Assembly: GCF_020097835.1 (NCBI RefSeq)
Contig: NZ_CP083666.1
Coordinates: forward strand, 868,001 to 932,000
Length of the DNA: 64,000 bases
Direction: 5' to 3'
Source of the DNA: Haloprofundus halobius
GTDB taxonomy: Archaea; Halobacteriota; Halobacteria; Halobacteriales; Haloferacaceae
Part shown: one piece after another, positions 35,658 to 43,791 of the stretch
Layout of the letters: each line of letters begins with the position of its first letter
How positions within the stretch are numbered: the stretch's first letter is position 1
Translations under genes and position numbers: made by a program
The notes under the pieces: generated by a model
Database searches by the model: none
The model's input: the letters and a program-made list of their open reading frames with translations, nothing else
What the model was told of the DNA's origin: nothing

Positions 35658-36004
35658 CCGGCGTCGCTGCGACACATCACACCGTCTCGGTCGGTCCCAC
35701 GCGGTTCCCGTTTCGGTCAGACACGTACCGGGCCGACTCAGGGTTTCTGTTTTCTTCCCGCTTTCTCTCGGTTCTCGCTTCTTGTGACGAACTGGGACAG
35801 CGGTCGCAGATGTATCGCCGCCGTGCTCACGGGGGTTTCCACCACCGTCTTTCCGCACTACGCGGTCCGAGCCTCAGCTACATCTGACGAAACCCGAAGA
35901 AACGAGTCGCGCCGCTCGAACGGGCGTCGATACGGGACTGTCTCGAAAAACGATGTCGTCGAGCGCAGTTTTAGAATGGACACGCCACACCGCCGACCGA
36001 CGAC
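35658..36004. other. Convergent intergenic region
   Basis: About 350 bp between the deacetylase stop and the stop of the first beta-helix gene. T-rich stretches near 35748-35770 could act in termination. No convincing gene. Confidence 0.45.
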
Positions 36005-37516
36005 TTACGGATACTCGTTCAGATACGCCCGAAGGCCCGCAGAGCCGAGGTCCTGAATGCCGTTTTCGAGAACGCTCTCCTTGATGGTCACGCCGCTGCT
36101 CTCGTCGTACAGTTGGACCGCCTCCTTGCCGCCGGTGGACCCGGCCGTGAGTTCCTCCATCCAGGTGTCGTCGCCGACGTTGACGATCGGGTAGCCGCCG
36201 GAGATGTATCGCCCGCCGTAGAGGAAGCAGTCGTCGCCGGTGAGTTCGATCCCGTGGCGATAGCGCGTGCGTATCTGGTCGATGGTGACGGCGCGAAGCT
36301 GTGTATGGTCCCGGTCGGCGCGAACCGCCGCGCGGAACGTCTCGTCACCGACGTCGCCGGTGAACGTGCAGTACTCGGCGACGACCCGCTCGGCGTTCGA
36401 CCCGGCTTTCGTCCAGAGGCCGTAGCCGCCGGGGGTTCGCTGTTCGATATCGCTGCGGAGGAGCACCGTCTCGCCCGCCTCCGGGGAGACGACGACGCCG
36501 TGGTTCGGTCGGTCGCCGTCGACGCTGATGGAGAGTCCCGAGAGCCACGTCGAGTCGGCGCTGTTCTGTACCGACACGGCCGCACCGTTGGCCGCGTCGA
36601 GTCGAATCGTCGTGTCGAACACGGACAAACCCGACCCGTTTTCGAGGCGAATGCCGCGCTGGGTATCGTCGTACTCACGGTTCCGGTCGACGACGACCGT
36701 CGCACCGCGAACGGAGCTGTCGTCACCCGCGAGTCGGATGCTCGCCGCTCTGCTGTTTCGGTACTCGCCGCCGTTGACGATAGTCCGGCCGTTGTCGTCG
36801 GAGACGTAGAGACCGTTGTCGGGAAACGCCCCGAGTTCGCAGTCGTGGAACTCGATGGTGCCTCGGTGATTGACGTCGACGATGATACCGGTCGGACCCC
36901 ACCGGAGGTCACCGGGGGTCCGCGTCGAGTACGTCCCGCCGTCGGGCGCACGGAAGTTATCGACGAGACCCGACCCCGACGAACTGGTGATGTTGAACAG
37001 ACCCGGTCCCCACGTGCCGCTGTCGTGCTCGCCGACGATATCGATGTCGCGGACGACGAGGCCGTCGTCGACTTCGACGTGGAGCGCGCGGATACCCGTA
37101 TCCGCGGCGGTCTGGTCGATGGTGAAGTTCTCGACGTGGAGGTCGACGCCCGGGTCGTAGGCGACGCCGAGTCGGAAGAGGCGGTACTGCGGGCCCTCGA
37201 ACTCGTCGTAGCTCGCCGGAACGATGGTCGCGCCGTTGGAGGCGAGACCGAAGTTCTCGAACCCGGTGAAGCGGAACTGCTCGTCCATGTAGTACCGGCC
37301 CGGTGGGAACTTGACGAGTGTGTCGTCGTCGGCCACCTCGCGGAGAACCGGCGTGATCGATTCGCCTCCTTCGGGGTCGGCCCCGGCGTCGACGATGTCG
37401 ACGACGGTCCCGTAGTCGTCGTTCAGCGAGTGTGTCGCCTCGGCGGTACCGGAGAACGACGCGATGCCGAGCGCCCCGGCGGCACCGGCGAGTGAGAGAT
37501 AGGAACGGCGGTTCAT
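36005..37516 (-). CDS. Exported right-handed beta-helix protein (first)
   Basis: A 503-residue protein with a Tat signal (Met-Asn-Arg-Arg-Ser-Tyr-Leu-Ser, hydrophobic core, cleavage near Ala-Glu-Ala at about 26). The rest is a parallel beta-helix: repeated short strands with Asp/Asn/Gly turns, such as Asp-Cys-Glu-Leu-Gly-Ala-Phe-Pro-Asp-Asn-Gly-Leu-Tyr. The fold is that of pectate lyase-like enzymes that bind, cleave or epimerise polysaccharide, so it may modify the exported glycan. The ATG at 37516 gives a normal Tat signal and lies about 59 nt after a TATA-like TAATAAAA at 37571-37578. It is a paralogue of 40324-41919, and the two flank the flippase gene. Confidence 0.88.
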   Translation of the reverse strand: MNRRSYLSLAGAAGALGIASFSGTAEATHSLNDDYGTVVDIVDAGADPEGGESITPVLREVADDDTLVKFPPGRYYMDEQFRFTGFENFGLASNGATIVPASYDEFEGPQYRLFRLGVAYDPGVDLHVENFTIDQTAADTGIRALHVEVDDGLVVRDIDIVGEHDSGTWGPGLFNITSSSGSGLVDNFRAPDGGTYSTRTPGDLRWGPTGIIVDVNHRGTIEFHDCELGAFPDNGLYVSDDNGRTIVNGGEYRNSRAASIRLAGDDSSVRGATVVVDRNREYDDTQRGIRLENGSGLSVFDTTIRLDAANGAAVSVQNSADSTWLSGLSISVDGDRPNHGVVVSPEAGETVLLRSDIEQRTPGGYGLWTKAGSNAERVVAEYCTFTGDVGDETFRAAVRADRDHTQLRAVTIDQIRTRYRHGIELTGDDCFLYGGRYISGGYPIVNVGDDTWMEELTAGSTGGKEAVQLYDESSGVTIKESVLENGIQDLGSAGLRAYLNEYP

Positions 37517-37698
37517 CTGCCTGCTTCGAGATCGGTCGGTAGGCACGTCTGTCACGCGCTACGGAACTCATTTTATTACCACGCAACTAACCGTCCTAAA
37601 ACACCTTCACAACGCTCGAAACGGTTGAGATCTAGATATAAACGGATGCGGACACCGGCCGGTTCGGGAGTCGCCGACGGCGGCGTCGTTCCCCGACG

Positions 37699-40065
37699 TC
37701 AGGTCGGCGTCGAAGGGAGCGAACGGAGTAGCACGTCGAACAGACCTCTGTCGTCGCTCGTCTCGTTACCCGATGACGTGTCCGTCTTCGACTCCGTCGT
37801 GGTCGTCTCCGACGTCTCCGTTTCGGTCGGTGTCGCGGTTTCCGTCTCAGTCGACGTCTCTGTCTCCGTCGCTGTGTCCGTCTCCGTCTCGGTTTCCGTC
37901 TCCGTCTCGGTTTCCGTCTCTGTCTCCGTCTCAGTCTCGGTTTCCGTCTCTGTCTCCGTCTCGGTTTCCGTCTCAGTTTCCGTCTCTGTCTCCGTCTCGG
38001 TTTCCGTCTCAGTTTCCGTCTCTGTCTCCGTCTCGGTTTCCGTCTCAGTTTCCGTCTCCGTCTCTGTCTCGTTGGATGTCTCCGTCTCAGTTTCCGTCTC
38101 CGTCTCTGTCGGCGTGTCGGTGTCGCCGTCGTCGCCGTCACTATCGTCGCCGTCGTCACTATCGTCGTCGCCGCCGCCGAACCAGTCGCCGATACCGCCG
38201 GAGTCGTCGTCACCGTCGTTGTCGTCATCACCGCCGCCGTCGCTATCGCCTCCGCTGTCGCCACCGTCGCCACTCTGCGGCGTCTGCGTCGCCGTCGACG
38301 CGTTCGTTCCGTTCGCGTCGGTGTCGTCTGCGTCCGCGGGCGTCGTCTCGTTGGACGTGTCCGCCGGGGTCGGTGTCGGCGTCGCAGTCGGTGTCTCGGT
38401 CGTGTTCGAGTAGTCGGGTATCGACGGGTCGCTGTCGTCACCGCTGTCGCCGCCCACGTCGGCGAGGACGACCCCGCCGGCGGCGACGAACAGGAGCAGA
38501 CCGGCGACGAACATGCTGCGCTGCATCACGTTGGTCCCGCCGTCGGTGACGAGACGGGCGTGCCGCCAGTAGAGAGTGTCCCCGGCGCTGCCGACGGGTC
38601 CGGGGAACTCCGCGAGCAGTTCGAGTATCTCGCCGACGCCGAGCGCGCCGGTAAGACACGCGACGCAGACGAACAGCAGCAGTCCGAGCGGCGGAACGAC
38701 GACCAGCGAGAGCAGGTCGTTGCCGACGAGCGACGGCAACACGAGCACGAGGGGGGCGGCGATGCCGATAGTCGCGAGACTCCGGAAGAGCCGAGCCTCG
38801 GAGACGGGGTCGAACCCGACCTTTCTCGCGCTCCAGAGGTGAAAGAGGAACATCGTCCCGTAACCGACGCTGGTCGCGACGGCCGCGCCGCGCATGCCGA
38901 ACTGCGGGATGAGCGCGACGTTGAGCGCGACGTTGATGGCGGCCGCCGCGCCCGTCGCCGCAACCGGGAACTTCATCGTTCCGTTGCCCTGCGCGACGGC
39001 GAGTATCGGCCGCGCGACGGCGAAGCCGACGGTTCCGGGCAGGAGCAGGATGAGCGGGACGACCGCGTTGACGAACTCCTCGCCGAGGTAGAGCGGGACG
39101 ACGATCGGTGCGAGCGCCGCGAGCCCGAGCGCCATGATTCCGGTGAAGAGGAGGGTGTAACGGGTCGTCCGGGCGGTGAGTTTCGAGATACGTTCGGTCT
39201 GTCCTTTCGACCACATCTCGGAGGTGGAGTGGACGAAGACGGTCTGGAACGCGATGGGAGCGAACCAGAGGAACTCCGCGATGGCGAGCGCGCCCTTGTA
39301 GTGGCCGACGACGGCGTTCGGCTCCCAGTACTGCAGCATCAGGATGTCGAGGTGGTACAGCGACATCATCAGCGCCATCAGCACGATGCTCATCCCGTTG
39401 AACGTCAGCATCTCGCGGCGCGGCAGCGTGTCGGGCGCCCCGCGGAACACCGCCGAGAGCGACACCTGCTTGCCGACCAGCGCCAGACCGATGAGGCCGA
39501 CGACGATGCCGGAGATGAGGTGGCCGAGCAGCGCGCCGAGGACACCGTATCCGAGCACGACCAGCGAGACGCCGATGCCGATGAACAGAAGCGAGTCGAG
39601 AACCCGAAGCGGCTCGGAGTACTCTTCGAGTCCGAACCCCATCAGCGTCCGGCGGGTGTACGCGCGGAACTGCGCGGCGACGACCAGTCCGGCGAGTACC
39701 GTCGCGTACTGGACGAACGAGTCACCGAATAGTGCGCCGCCGATACCGGTCTCCGCGAGGACGAGGACGCTCCCGCTTCCGACCAACGCGAGCACGATAG
39801 CGACGCGGAAGTAGAAGCCGACGACGGCGTCCTCCCAGTCGGCGGCGTCGCGGTCCTCGGCGATGTACTTGCGGACGCCGTCGGTGACACCGGAGCTGAC
39901 GAAGATCATCAACAGGGCGAACACCGACAGGAGCGTCGTGTACGCGCCGACGTCCGTGTCACCGAGTTCGCGGTACAGAAGTGGCGTCGTCGCCGCGCCG
40001 ATGACCAGCGTCGCGACGCGACTGCCGCCGACCGAGAGGATTCCCTTCAGGATGGAGCGATCCAT
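37699..40065 (-). CDS. Wzx-like polysaccharide flippase with Glu-Thr repeat tail
   Basis: A 788-residue protein. Residues 1-510 are a polysaccharide-transport flippase of the MOP superfamily with about 14 helices (Met-Asp-Arg-Ser-Ile-Leu-Lys-Gly start, Arg-Glu-Leu-Gly-Asp early loop), which moves lipid-linked glycan across the membrane. At residue 514 a further hydrophobic segment begins (Met-Gln-Arg-Ser-Met-Phe-Val), followed by an acidic Asp/Gly/Ser/Thr region and a long tail of alternating Glu and Thr. The last 16 residues, from Arg-Gly-Leu-Phe-Asp-Val-Leu-Leu, are hydrophobic again. The tail is unusual for a flippase and could instead be a second protein starting at Met514 that has fused. 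A 22-codon leader ORF overlaps its ATG by one base. Confidence 0.85.
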   Translation of the reverse strand: MDRSILKGILSVGGSRVATLVIGAATTPLLYRELGDTDVGAYTTLLSVFALLMIFVSSGVTDGVRKYIAEDRDAADWEDAVVGFYFRVAIVLALVGSGSVLVLAETGIGGALFGDSFVQYATVLAGLVVAAQFRAYTRRTLMGFGLEEYSEPLRVLDSLLFIGIGVSLVVLGYGVLGALLGHLISGIVVGLIGLALVGKQVSLSAVFRGAPDTLPRREMLTFNGMSIVLMALMMSLYHLDILMLQYWEPNAVVGHYKGALAIAEFLWFAPIAFQTVFVHSTSEMWSKGQTERISKLTARTTRYTLLFTGIMALGLAALAPIVVPLYLGEEFVNAVVPLILLLPGTVGFAVARPILAVAQGNGTMKFPVAATGAAAAINVALNVALIPQFGMRGAAVATSVGYGTMFLFHLWSARKVGFDPVSEARLFRSLATIGIAAPLVLVLPSLVGNDLLSLVVVPPLGLLLFVCVACLTGALGVGEILELLAEFPGPVGSAGDTLYWRHARLVTDGGTNVMQRSMFVAGLLLFVAAGGVVLADVGGDSGDDSDPSIPDYSNTTETPTATPTPTPADTSNETTPADADDTDANGTNASTATQTPQSGDGGDSGGDSDGGGDDDNDGDDDSGGIGDWFGGGDDDSDDGDDSDGDDGDTDTPTETETETETETSNETETETETETETETETETETETETETETETETETETETETETETETETETETETETETETETETDTATETETSTETETATPTETETSETTTTESKTDTSSGNETSDDRGLFDVLLRSLPSTPT
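37800..38115. repeat. Hexanucleotide-type coding repeat (Glu-Thr tail)
   Basis: About 300 bp of degenerate six-base repeats of the form GTYTCN on the plus strand (NGARAC read on the coding minus strand), encoding alternating Glu and Thr in the flippase tail. Longer period copies of about 48 bp are visible within it. Such arrays vary in length by slippage, and the assembly may be uncertain here. Confidence 0.85.
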
Positions 40066-40133
40066 CAGGAAGTCACCGGATACCGATAGAAGAGGCGTCT
40101 GGCAGGGGCGATGCTGTGGAGGCGAAGTGACAT
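40065..40133 (-). CDS. Putative leader ORF of the flippase gene
   Basis: A 22-codon ORF starting Met-Ser-Leu-Arg-Leu-His and ending Pro-Val-Thr-Ser. Its TGA overlaps the flippase ATG by one base (TGATG). Its ATG is 31 nt from the centre of the TATA-like element at 40159-40170, the expected position for leaderless transcription. It is Arg/aromatic rich, with no known homologue that I recognise. Confidence 0.35.
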   Translation of the reverse strand: MSLRLHSIAPARRLFYRYPVTS

Positions 40134-40158
40134 GGTTCCCACTCGGGCCCACGGGGTG

Positions 40159-40170
40159 ATTATTATAGAG
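40159..40170 (-). promoter_or_regulatory. TATA-like element before the flippase gene
   Basis: CTCTATAATAAT on the minus strand. Its first 11 bases are identical to the element at 21734-21744 before the dehydrogenase operon. Confidence 0.5.
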
Positions 40171-40323
40171 ACGCTATGCGAGTGAGACGCCGGAATTCGG
40201 GCGCTCGTAAATCGGTCGACCCGCGGCACAGCGGGGATGAAGGGTTCGTTTATTTAGTTCTAGACGCCGAGCCGTGCCAGGGGCCGGAGCTGTGACCTCG
40301 AATTCGGCGTCGTGACCCCGAAT

Positions 40324-41919
40324 TCAGGACTCGTTGCCCCACGCGCGCAGGTCGTCCTCGCTCTTGTCGTAGATGCCGCCGATGAGCGAACTCTGCTTGA
40401 CGTAGGCGTCTCGACTCGGTTCGTACAGGTACAGCGCGTAGTAATCCTCCTCGGACTCCGCGTAGATACTCTCGACGCGGAAACCGTTTCCGTAGTTACA
40501 GATGGGGCGTTCGCTCGCGAGATACTCCCCGCCGTAGAGTTTGACGTCGTCGCCGACGTTCTCGATGGCTCGGCGATGGCCGGTTTCCGTCTGGTCGACG
40601 GTCACACTCGAGAACCGCGAGTTGTCCCGTGCGCAGAAGATGCCGGACCGCGCACCCTCGTCGCCCACGTCGCCGGTTATCTTCACGTTCTCGCAGTTCA
40701 CCCGCGCCGTCCGGTCGGTGTCGGTGAGTTTGATGCCGTAACCGCCGGGCGTGTCCATCTCGATGGCGGTGCGGTAGATGGTCGTTTCGCCGGCCTCCGG
40801 CGAGACGACGATGCCGTGCTTGACCTTGTCGCCGGCCATCGAGATTCGGACGTCCTGTATCCACGTCGATTCGCAGGTGTTCATCACCGTCAGCGCGTGG
40901 CCGTTGACCGACCGGATGCGGATGTCGGTGTCGCGAACCGTGAGGTCTTCGCCGTTTTCGAGACGGATACCGCGCTGGTTGACGTCCTGCGGGCGGTTGT
41001 CGTCGACGACGACGGTCGCGTTCCGAACCTCGCTTTCGGTGCCGCCGAGGCGGATGTTGGCGGTGTCGCTGTTCTTGTACACACCGCCGTCGACGACGAT
41101 CTTGCCGGACCCACCTGAGGCGTACAGACCGTTGTCGGGGAACGCGCCGAGCTCGCAGTCTCTGAACGTCAACTCGCCGCTGTTGTAGGTGTTCGAGATG
41201 ATACCGCTCGGTCCCTTCCAGAGGTTGCCGTCGTTAGGCGTCTCGTCGACCCACGCGCCGCCGTCGGGCGCGCGGAACCGCTCGACGAGGCCCGTGCCGT
41301 CCTCGTCGGTGACGCAGAAGCGACCCGGCCCCCACGTGCCGCTATCGTGCTCGCCGACGACGTCGACGTCGCGCACGAGCAGGCGCTTCGACGCCAGCGC
41401 GTCGATGACGCGGATGCCGGTATCGGCGGCCGTGAAGTCGACCTCGAACCCCTCGAATCGAATGTCTTCGCCCGGCGCGTAGTGGACGCCGAGTCGGAAC
41501 AGACGGTACTTCGGACCGTCGAACTCGTGGTAGTTCGCCGGGACGAGCGTCGCGTCGTCACCGACGACGCCGAACTTCTCGAAGTCCGAAAAGCGGAACT
41601 GTCGGTCCATCCGATACCGTCCCGGCGGGAACAGCAAGAGCGTACTGTCGCCGCGGAGTCGTTCCAGTACGTCGTTTATCGGCTGGTTGCCCGTGTTGTC
41701 TGCGCCGGCCTCCACGACGTCGTACACGTGGTCGTACTCCTCGAAGAGTTCGCTCCTGTCGGTGGAGGCCGCCGCACCGACGCCGGCACTCAACCGGACG
41801 CCGGCGCCGACGGCTCCCACTCCGAGCACTCCTTTGAGATACCTGCGTCGCGTTTGGTTCGCCGCATCTTCACTCGATTCCGCACCGTGTTCATCGCAAG
41901 CGTATATCTTGTTGGGCAT
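40324..41919 (-). CDS. Exported right-handed beta-helix protein (second)
   Basis: A 531-residue paralogue of the protein at 36005-37516. After a polar start of about 22 residues comes a Tat motif (Thr-Arg-Arg-Arg-Tyr-Leu-Lys) and a hydrophobic core, with cleavage near Ala-Ala-Ala at about 51. The mature part repeats the beta-helix pattern and shares whole segments with the first protein, such as Gly-Glu-His-Asp-Ser-Gly-Thr-Trp-Gly-Pro-Gly and Cys-Glu-Leu-Gly-Ala-Phe-Pro-Asp-Asn-Gly-Leu-Tyr, but carries several extra cysteines. GGTGAG 5 nt before the ATG is a plausible Shine-Dalgarno. It is likely to act on the same glycan outside the cell; lyase, epimerase or binding function is not decided. 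Confidence 0.88.
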   Translation of the reverse strand: MPNKIYACDEHGAESSEDAANQTRRRYLKGVLGVGAVGAGVRLSAGVGAAASTDRSELFEEYDHVYDVVEAGADNTGNQPINDVLERLRGDSTLLLFPPGRYRMDRQFRFSDFEKFGVVGDDATLVPANYHEFDGPKYRLFRLGVHYAPGEDIRFEGFEVDFTAADTGIRVIDALASKRLLVRDVDVVGEHDSGTWGPGRFCVTDEDGTGLVERFRAPDGGAWVDETPNDGNLWKGPSGIISNTYNSGELTFRDCELGAFPDNGLYASGGSGKIVVDGGVYKNSDTANIRLGGTESEVRNATVVVDDNRPQDVNQRGIRLENGEDLTVRDTDIRIRSVNGHALTVMNTCESTWIQDVRISMAGDKVKHGIVVSPEAGETTIYRTAIEMDTPGGYGIKLTDTDRTARVNCENVKITGDVGDEGARSGIFCARDNSRFSSVTVDQTETGHRRAIENVGDDVKLYGGEYLASERPICNYGNGFRVESIYAESEEDYYALYLYEPSRDAYVKQSSLIGGIYDKSEDDLRAWGNES

Positions 41920-42281
41920 AATGTCTCACCCGTCGCTCCCTACTTCCCCTCGAAAACGGCGTTCGTCCCCCCGTTATCGTGACCCTAACGCGGCACCCGG
42001 TTTGGTAGGTCTGCAACGTTCGTGGAAACAATACAGAACAATCAGTTCTAATAGACAGTCGTTCAGTACTGTAGGTTTTAAGTAATTCGTGCCGACAACG
42101 GTCGGTTAATCGGCGCTTACCGGGTTCCAAATCGCCCGGAGAACGGACGGTATCGGATGCCTCGTCGAAAAGCGGATCCGCGTCTATCGCCGACGTGTCT
42201 ACTTCGGTTATTATCCTGCTAAAACGCCTCTACGGCTGTTTTTCGGCGATGTAGAGAACGCACTCCGAAGCGCGCCCGCGG
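41920..42281. other. Promoter region of the second beta-helix gene
   Basis: About 360 bp, AT-rich near 42010-42110. TTTTAAG near 42076-42082 is a TATA candidate and TTATTATCC at 42209-42217 resembles the ATAATAA element of the locus (reverse orientation). No convincing gene. Confidence 0.45.
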
Positions 42282-43031
42282 TTACAGTTCGGTCTCGAAC
42301 GCCGGCGTCACGAGGGTGCTCTCGACGAGCGCGCCGGTCCCGCGCCGCAGTTGTTGGGAGACCGCCGAGGGGGAGACGCCGAACTCCTCCGCCAATTCGT
42401 TTTGCGAACTGCGGCGAGGGACGTCGTAGTAGCCCATCTCGTACGCGGCGCGCAACAGTCGCTCCTGGTCGTCGGTGACGCCGTAGCGGGTTCCGCGACT
42501 CCGTTCGGCCTCGGCGTCGGAGCTGTACAGTTGACGAACGCGGAAGTCGACATCCCGGTTCCGACAGCGACTGCTCAACGTTGACAGCGTCTCCCTGTTC
42601 GGCAGTCGCATGCGAACGAGCCATCCCTCCCCGTTGCTCTCGGCGGCCGAGACCAACGCGCCGAGCGCCTCCGGAATTTCGGTGGGACGCTGCGCCGAAT
42701 CGGTTACGCCGACTCGATACGTCCGATAGTCCGAATCGACGCCGACGAGTGCGGGGTCACGAACCGTCGGGTCGTCGAGCAGCGCCGTCTCGAAGGCGGC
42801 GGGGTCGACGTTCGAGGCGGTGAAAAACAGCGTCGGTCGGCCGCGAAACGTCGTTTGCGACTGCGGCCTGACGGCCGCCCCGGAGACCGCGGCGAGCGTC
42901 GGACAGAGCGCGATCTCCGGGTGTGCGAGATACGCCTCCACGACGAGTTCGTAGCGGTCGAGTTCGAGGCCGGCGGCCGCCGAGGGTCCGTCGCCGTCCG
43001 GAGCGGAGCGGTCGTCGGGGTCGCCGTTCAT
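42282..43031 (-). CDS. Bat-type helix-turn-helix regulator
   Basis: A 249-residue regulator with a C-terminal HTH of the bacterio-opsin activator type (HTH_10) at about 190-245: Gln-Glu-Arg-Leu-Leu-Arg-Ala-Ala-Tyr-Glu-Met-Gly-Tyr-Tyr, Pro-Arg-Arg-Ser-Ser-Gln-Asn-Glu-Leu-Ala, and Ser-Pro-Ser-Ala-Val-Ser-Gln-Gln-Leu-Arg. The N-terminal 180 residues are a variable ligand or protein-binding domain. It is placed at the end of the polysaccharide locus and could control it. An in-frame extension to 43145 is possible, but the TATA-like box at 43161-43169 would place transcription start downstream of that ATG, favouring 43031. An in-frame GTG at 43130 is a second option. Confidence 0.85.
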   Translation of the reverse strand: MNGDPDDRSAPDGDGPSAAAGLELDRYELVVEAYLAHPEIALCPTLAAVSGAAVRPQSQTTFRGRPTLFFTASNVDPAAFETALLDDPTVRDPALVGVDSDYRTYRVGVTDSAQRPTEIPEALGALVSAAESNGEGWLVRMRLPNRETLSTLSSRCRNRDVDFRVRQLYSSDAEAERSRGTRYGVTDDQERLLRAAYEMGYYDVPRRSSQNELAEEFGVSPSAVSQQLRRGTGALVESTLVTPAFETEL

Positions 43032-43033
43032 AC

Positions 43034-43132
43034 TCAGCGGCACGGCCCGATACACCTGCAGAAACGGGACCTGCTCGTCCGCGGTTGCGCCGCCTCGGGC
43101 GGAGTCGTCGTCGGTCGGAGCTGGACCCACAT
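43034..43132 (-). CDS. Putative leader ORF of the Bat-type regulator
   Basis: A 32-codon ORF starting Met-Trp-Val-Gln-Leu and ending with three Cys in Phe-Cys-Arg-Cys-Ile-Gly-Pro-Cys-Arg. Its TGA ends 2 nt before the regulator's ATG, and its own ATG is about 33 nt from the TATA-like box centre. Pattern as for glmS, GT4 and flippase. It overlaps, in another frame, the possible N-terminal extension of the regulator, so only one of the two readings can be right. Confidence 0.3.
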   Translation of the reverse strand: MWVQLRPTTTPPEAAQPRTSRSRFCRCIGPCR

Positions 43133-43160
43133 AACAGAAGAGCACTCCACACTAGAACTA

Positions 43161-43169
43161 GATAAATCC
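43161..43169 (-). promoter_or_regulatory. TATA-like box of the Bat-type regulator gene
   Basis: GATAAATCC on the plus strand (GGATTTATC on the minus strand), 29-37 nt before the leader-ORF ATG at 43132. Confidence 0.5.
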
Positions 43170-43242
43170 AAAGCTCCGTTTCGACTGTTTCAGGCCATAG
43201 AGCGCCTTTAGCAAGGCGGTAAGCGAATGACGCAACGAGCGG

Positions 43243-43791
43243 TCACCGTCCGGCGCGTCCGGAGACCGATCTCCGCTCGCGACGTCGCTTCGCGAGCGAC
43301 AGCGCGAGCGCCACGAGACAGACGAGCAGTTCGAGCGGAAACGAGGCGGACGTCAGGTAGTGACTCAGGTACCCCTCAGAAAGAAACGGCACCGCCGACA
43401 GGAGCGTGTCGGTGTAGCCGGGAACCGAGCCATCGACCATGGGGTTCGACCAGTGTGTCACCGGCCATCCGAGCATGCCGATCGCGTGCGCAGTTCGGCC
43501 GTCGAGCGTCAACTGCAGGAAGTCCGCGCCGAGATGTGAGAGCCATCCGACGCCGAACGCGAGAGAGGCCGTCGTCCGGCGGTCGCTGGTCGGCGACCGA
43601 AACACCGCGGCGACGAGGGCGAGGCCAACGAGCGAGTGCGAGACGGTCTGATAGGCGGGGAAGACGCCGGCGAGACCGAGCGGTTTGTCGACGAGGTCCG
43701 GAAGCGCGGCGCCCAGCAGACACCACCAGACCGAAAGACGGAACCGAGCGCCGAGAAGGTAACCGATGGCGAGGTGGGTGGGGAACCACAT
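43243..43791 (-). CDS. DUF457-family membrane protein (second)
   Basis: A 182-residue paralogue of 29042-29608. It keeps the conserved polar set: Pro-Thr-His-Leu at 4-7, Leu-Pro-Asp-Leu-Val-Asp-Lys-Pro near 31-38, Val-Ser-His-Ser near 52-55 and Trp-Leu-Ser-His-Leu-Gly-Ala-Asp near 83-90. Four to five membrane helices are predicted. The ATG at 43791 starts the conserved Met-Trp-Phe-Pro-Thr-His-Leu; longer readings are not supported. It is separated from the regulator gene by 210 bp. The two DUF457 genes bracket the right part of the polysaccharide locus. Function unknown. Confidence 0.87.
   Translation of the reverse strand: MWFPTHLAIGYLLGARFRLSVWWCLLGAALPDLVDKPLGLAGVFPAYQTVSHSLVGLALVAAVFRSPTSDRRTTASLAFGVGWLSHLGADFLQLTLDGRTAHAIGMLGWPVTHWSNPMVDGSVPGYTDTLLSAVPFLSEGYLSHYLTSASFPLELLVCLVALALSLAKRRRERRSVSGRAGR

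Noticed and set aside
37800..38115. CRISPR-like array
   Set aside because: The repeats have no spacers, a six-base period and lie in a coding frame giving Glu-Thr alternation.
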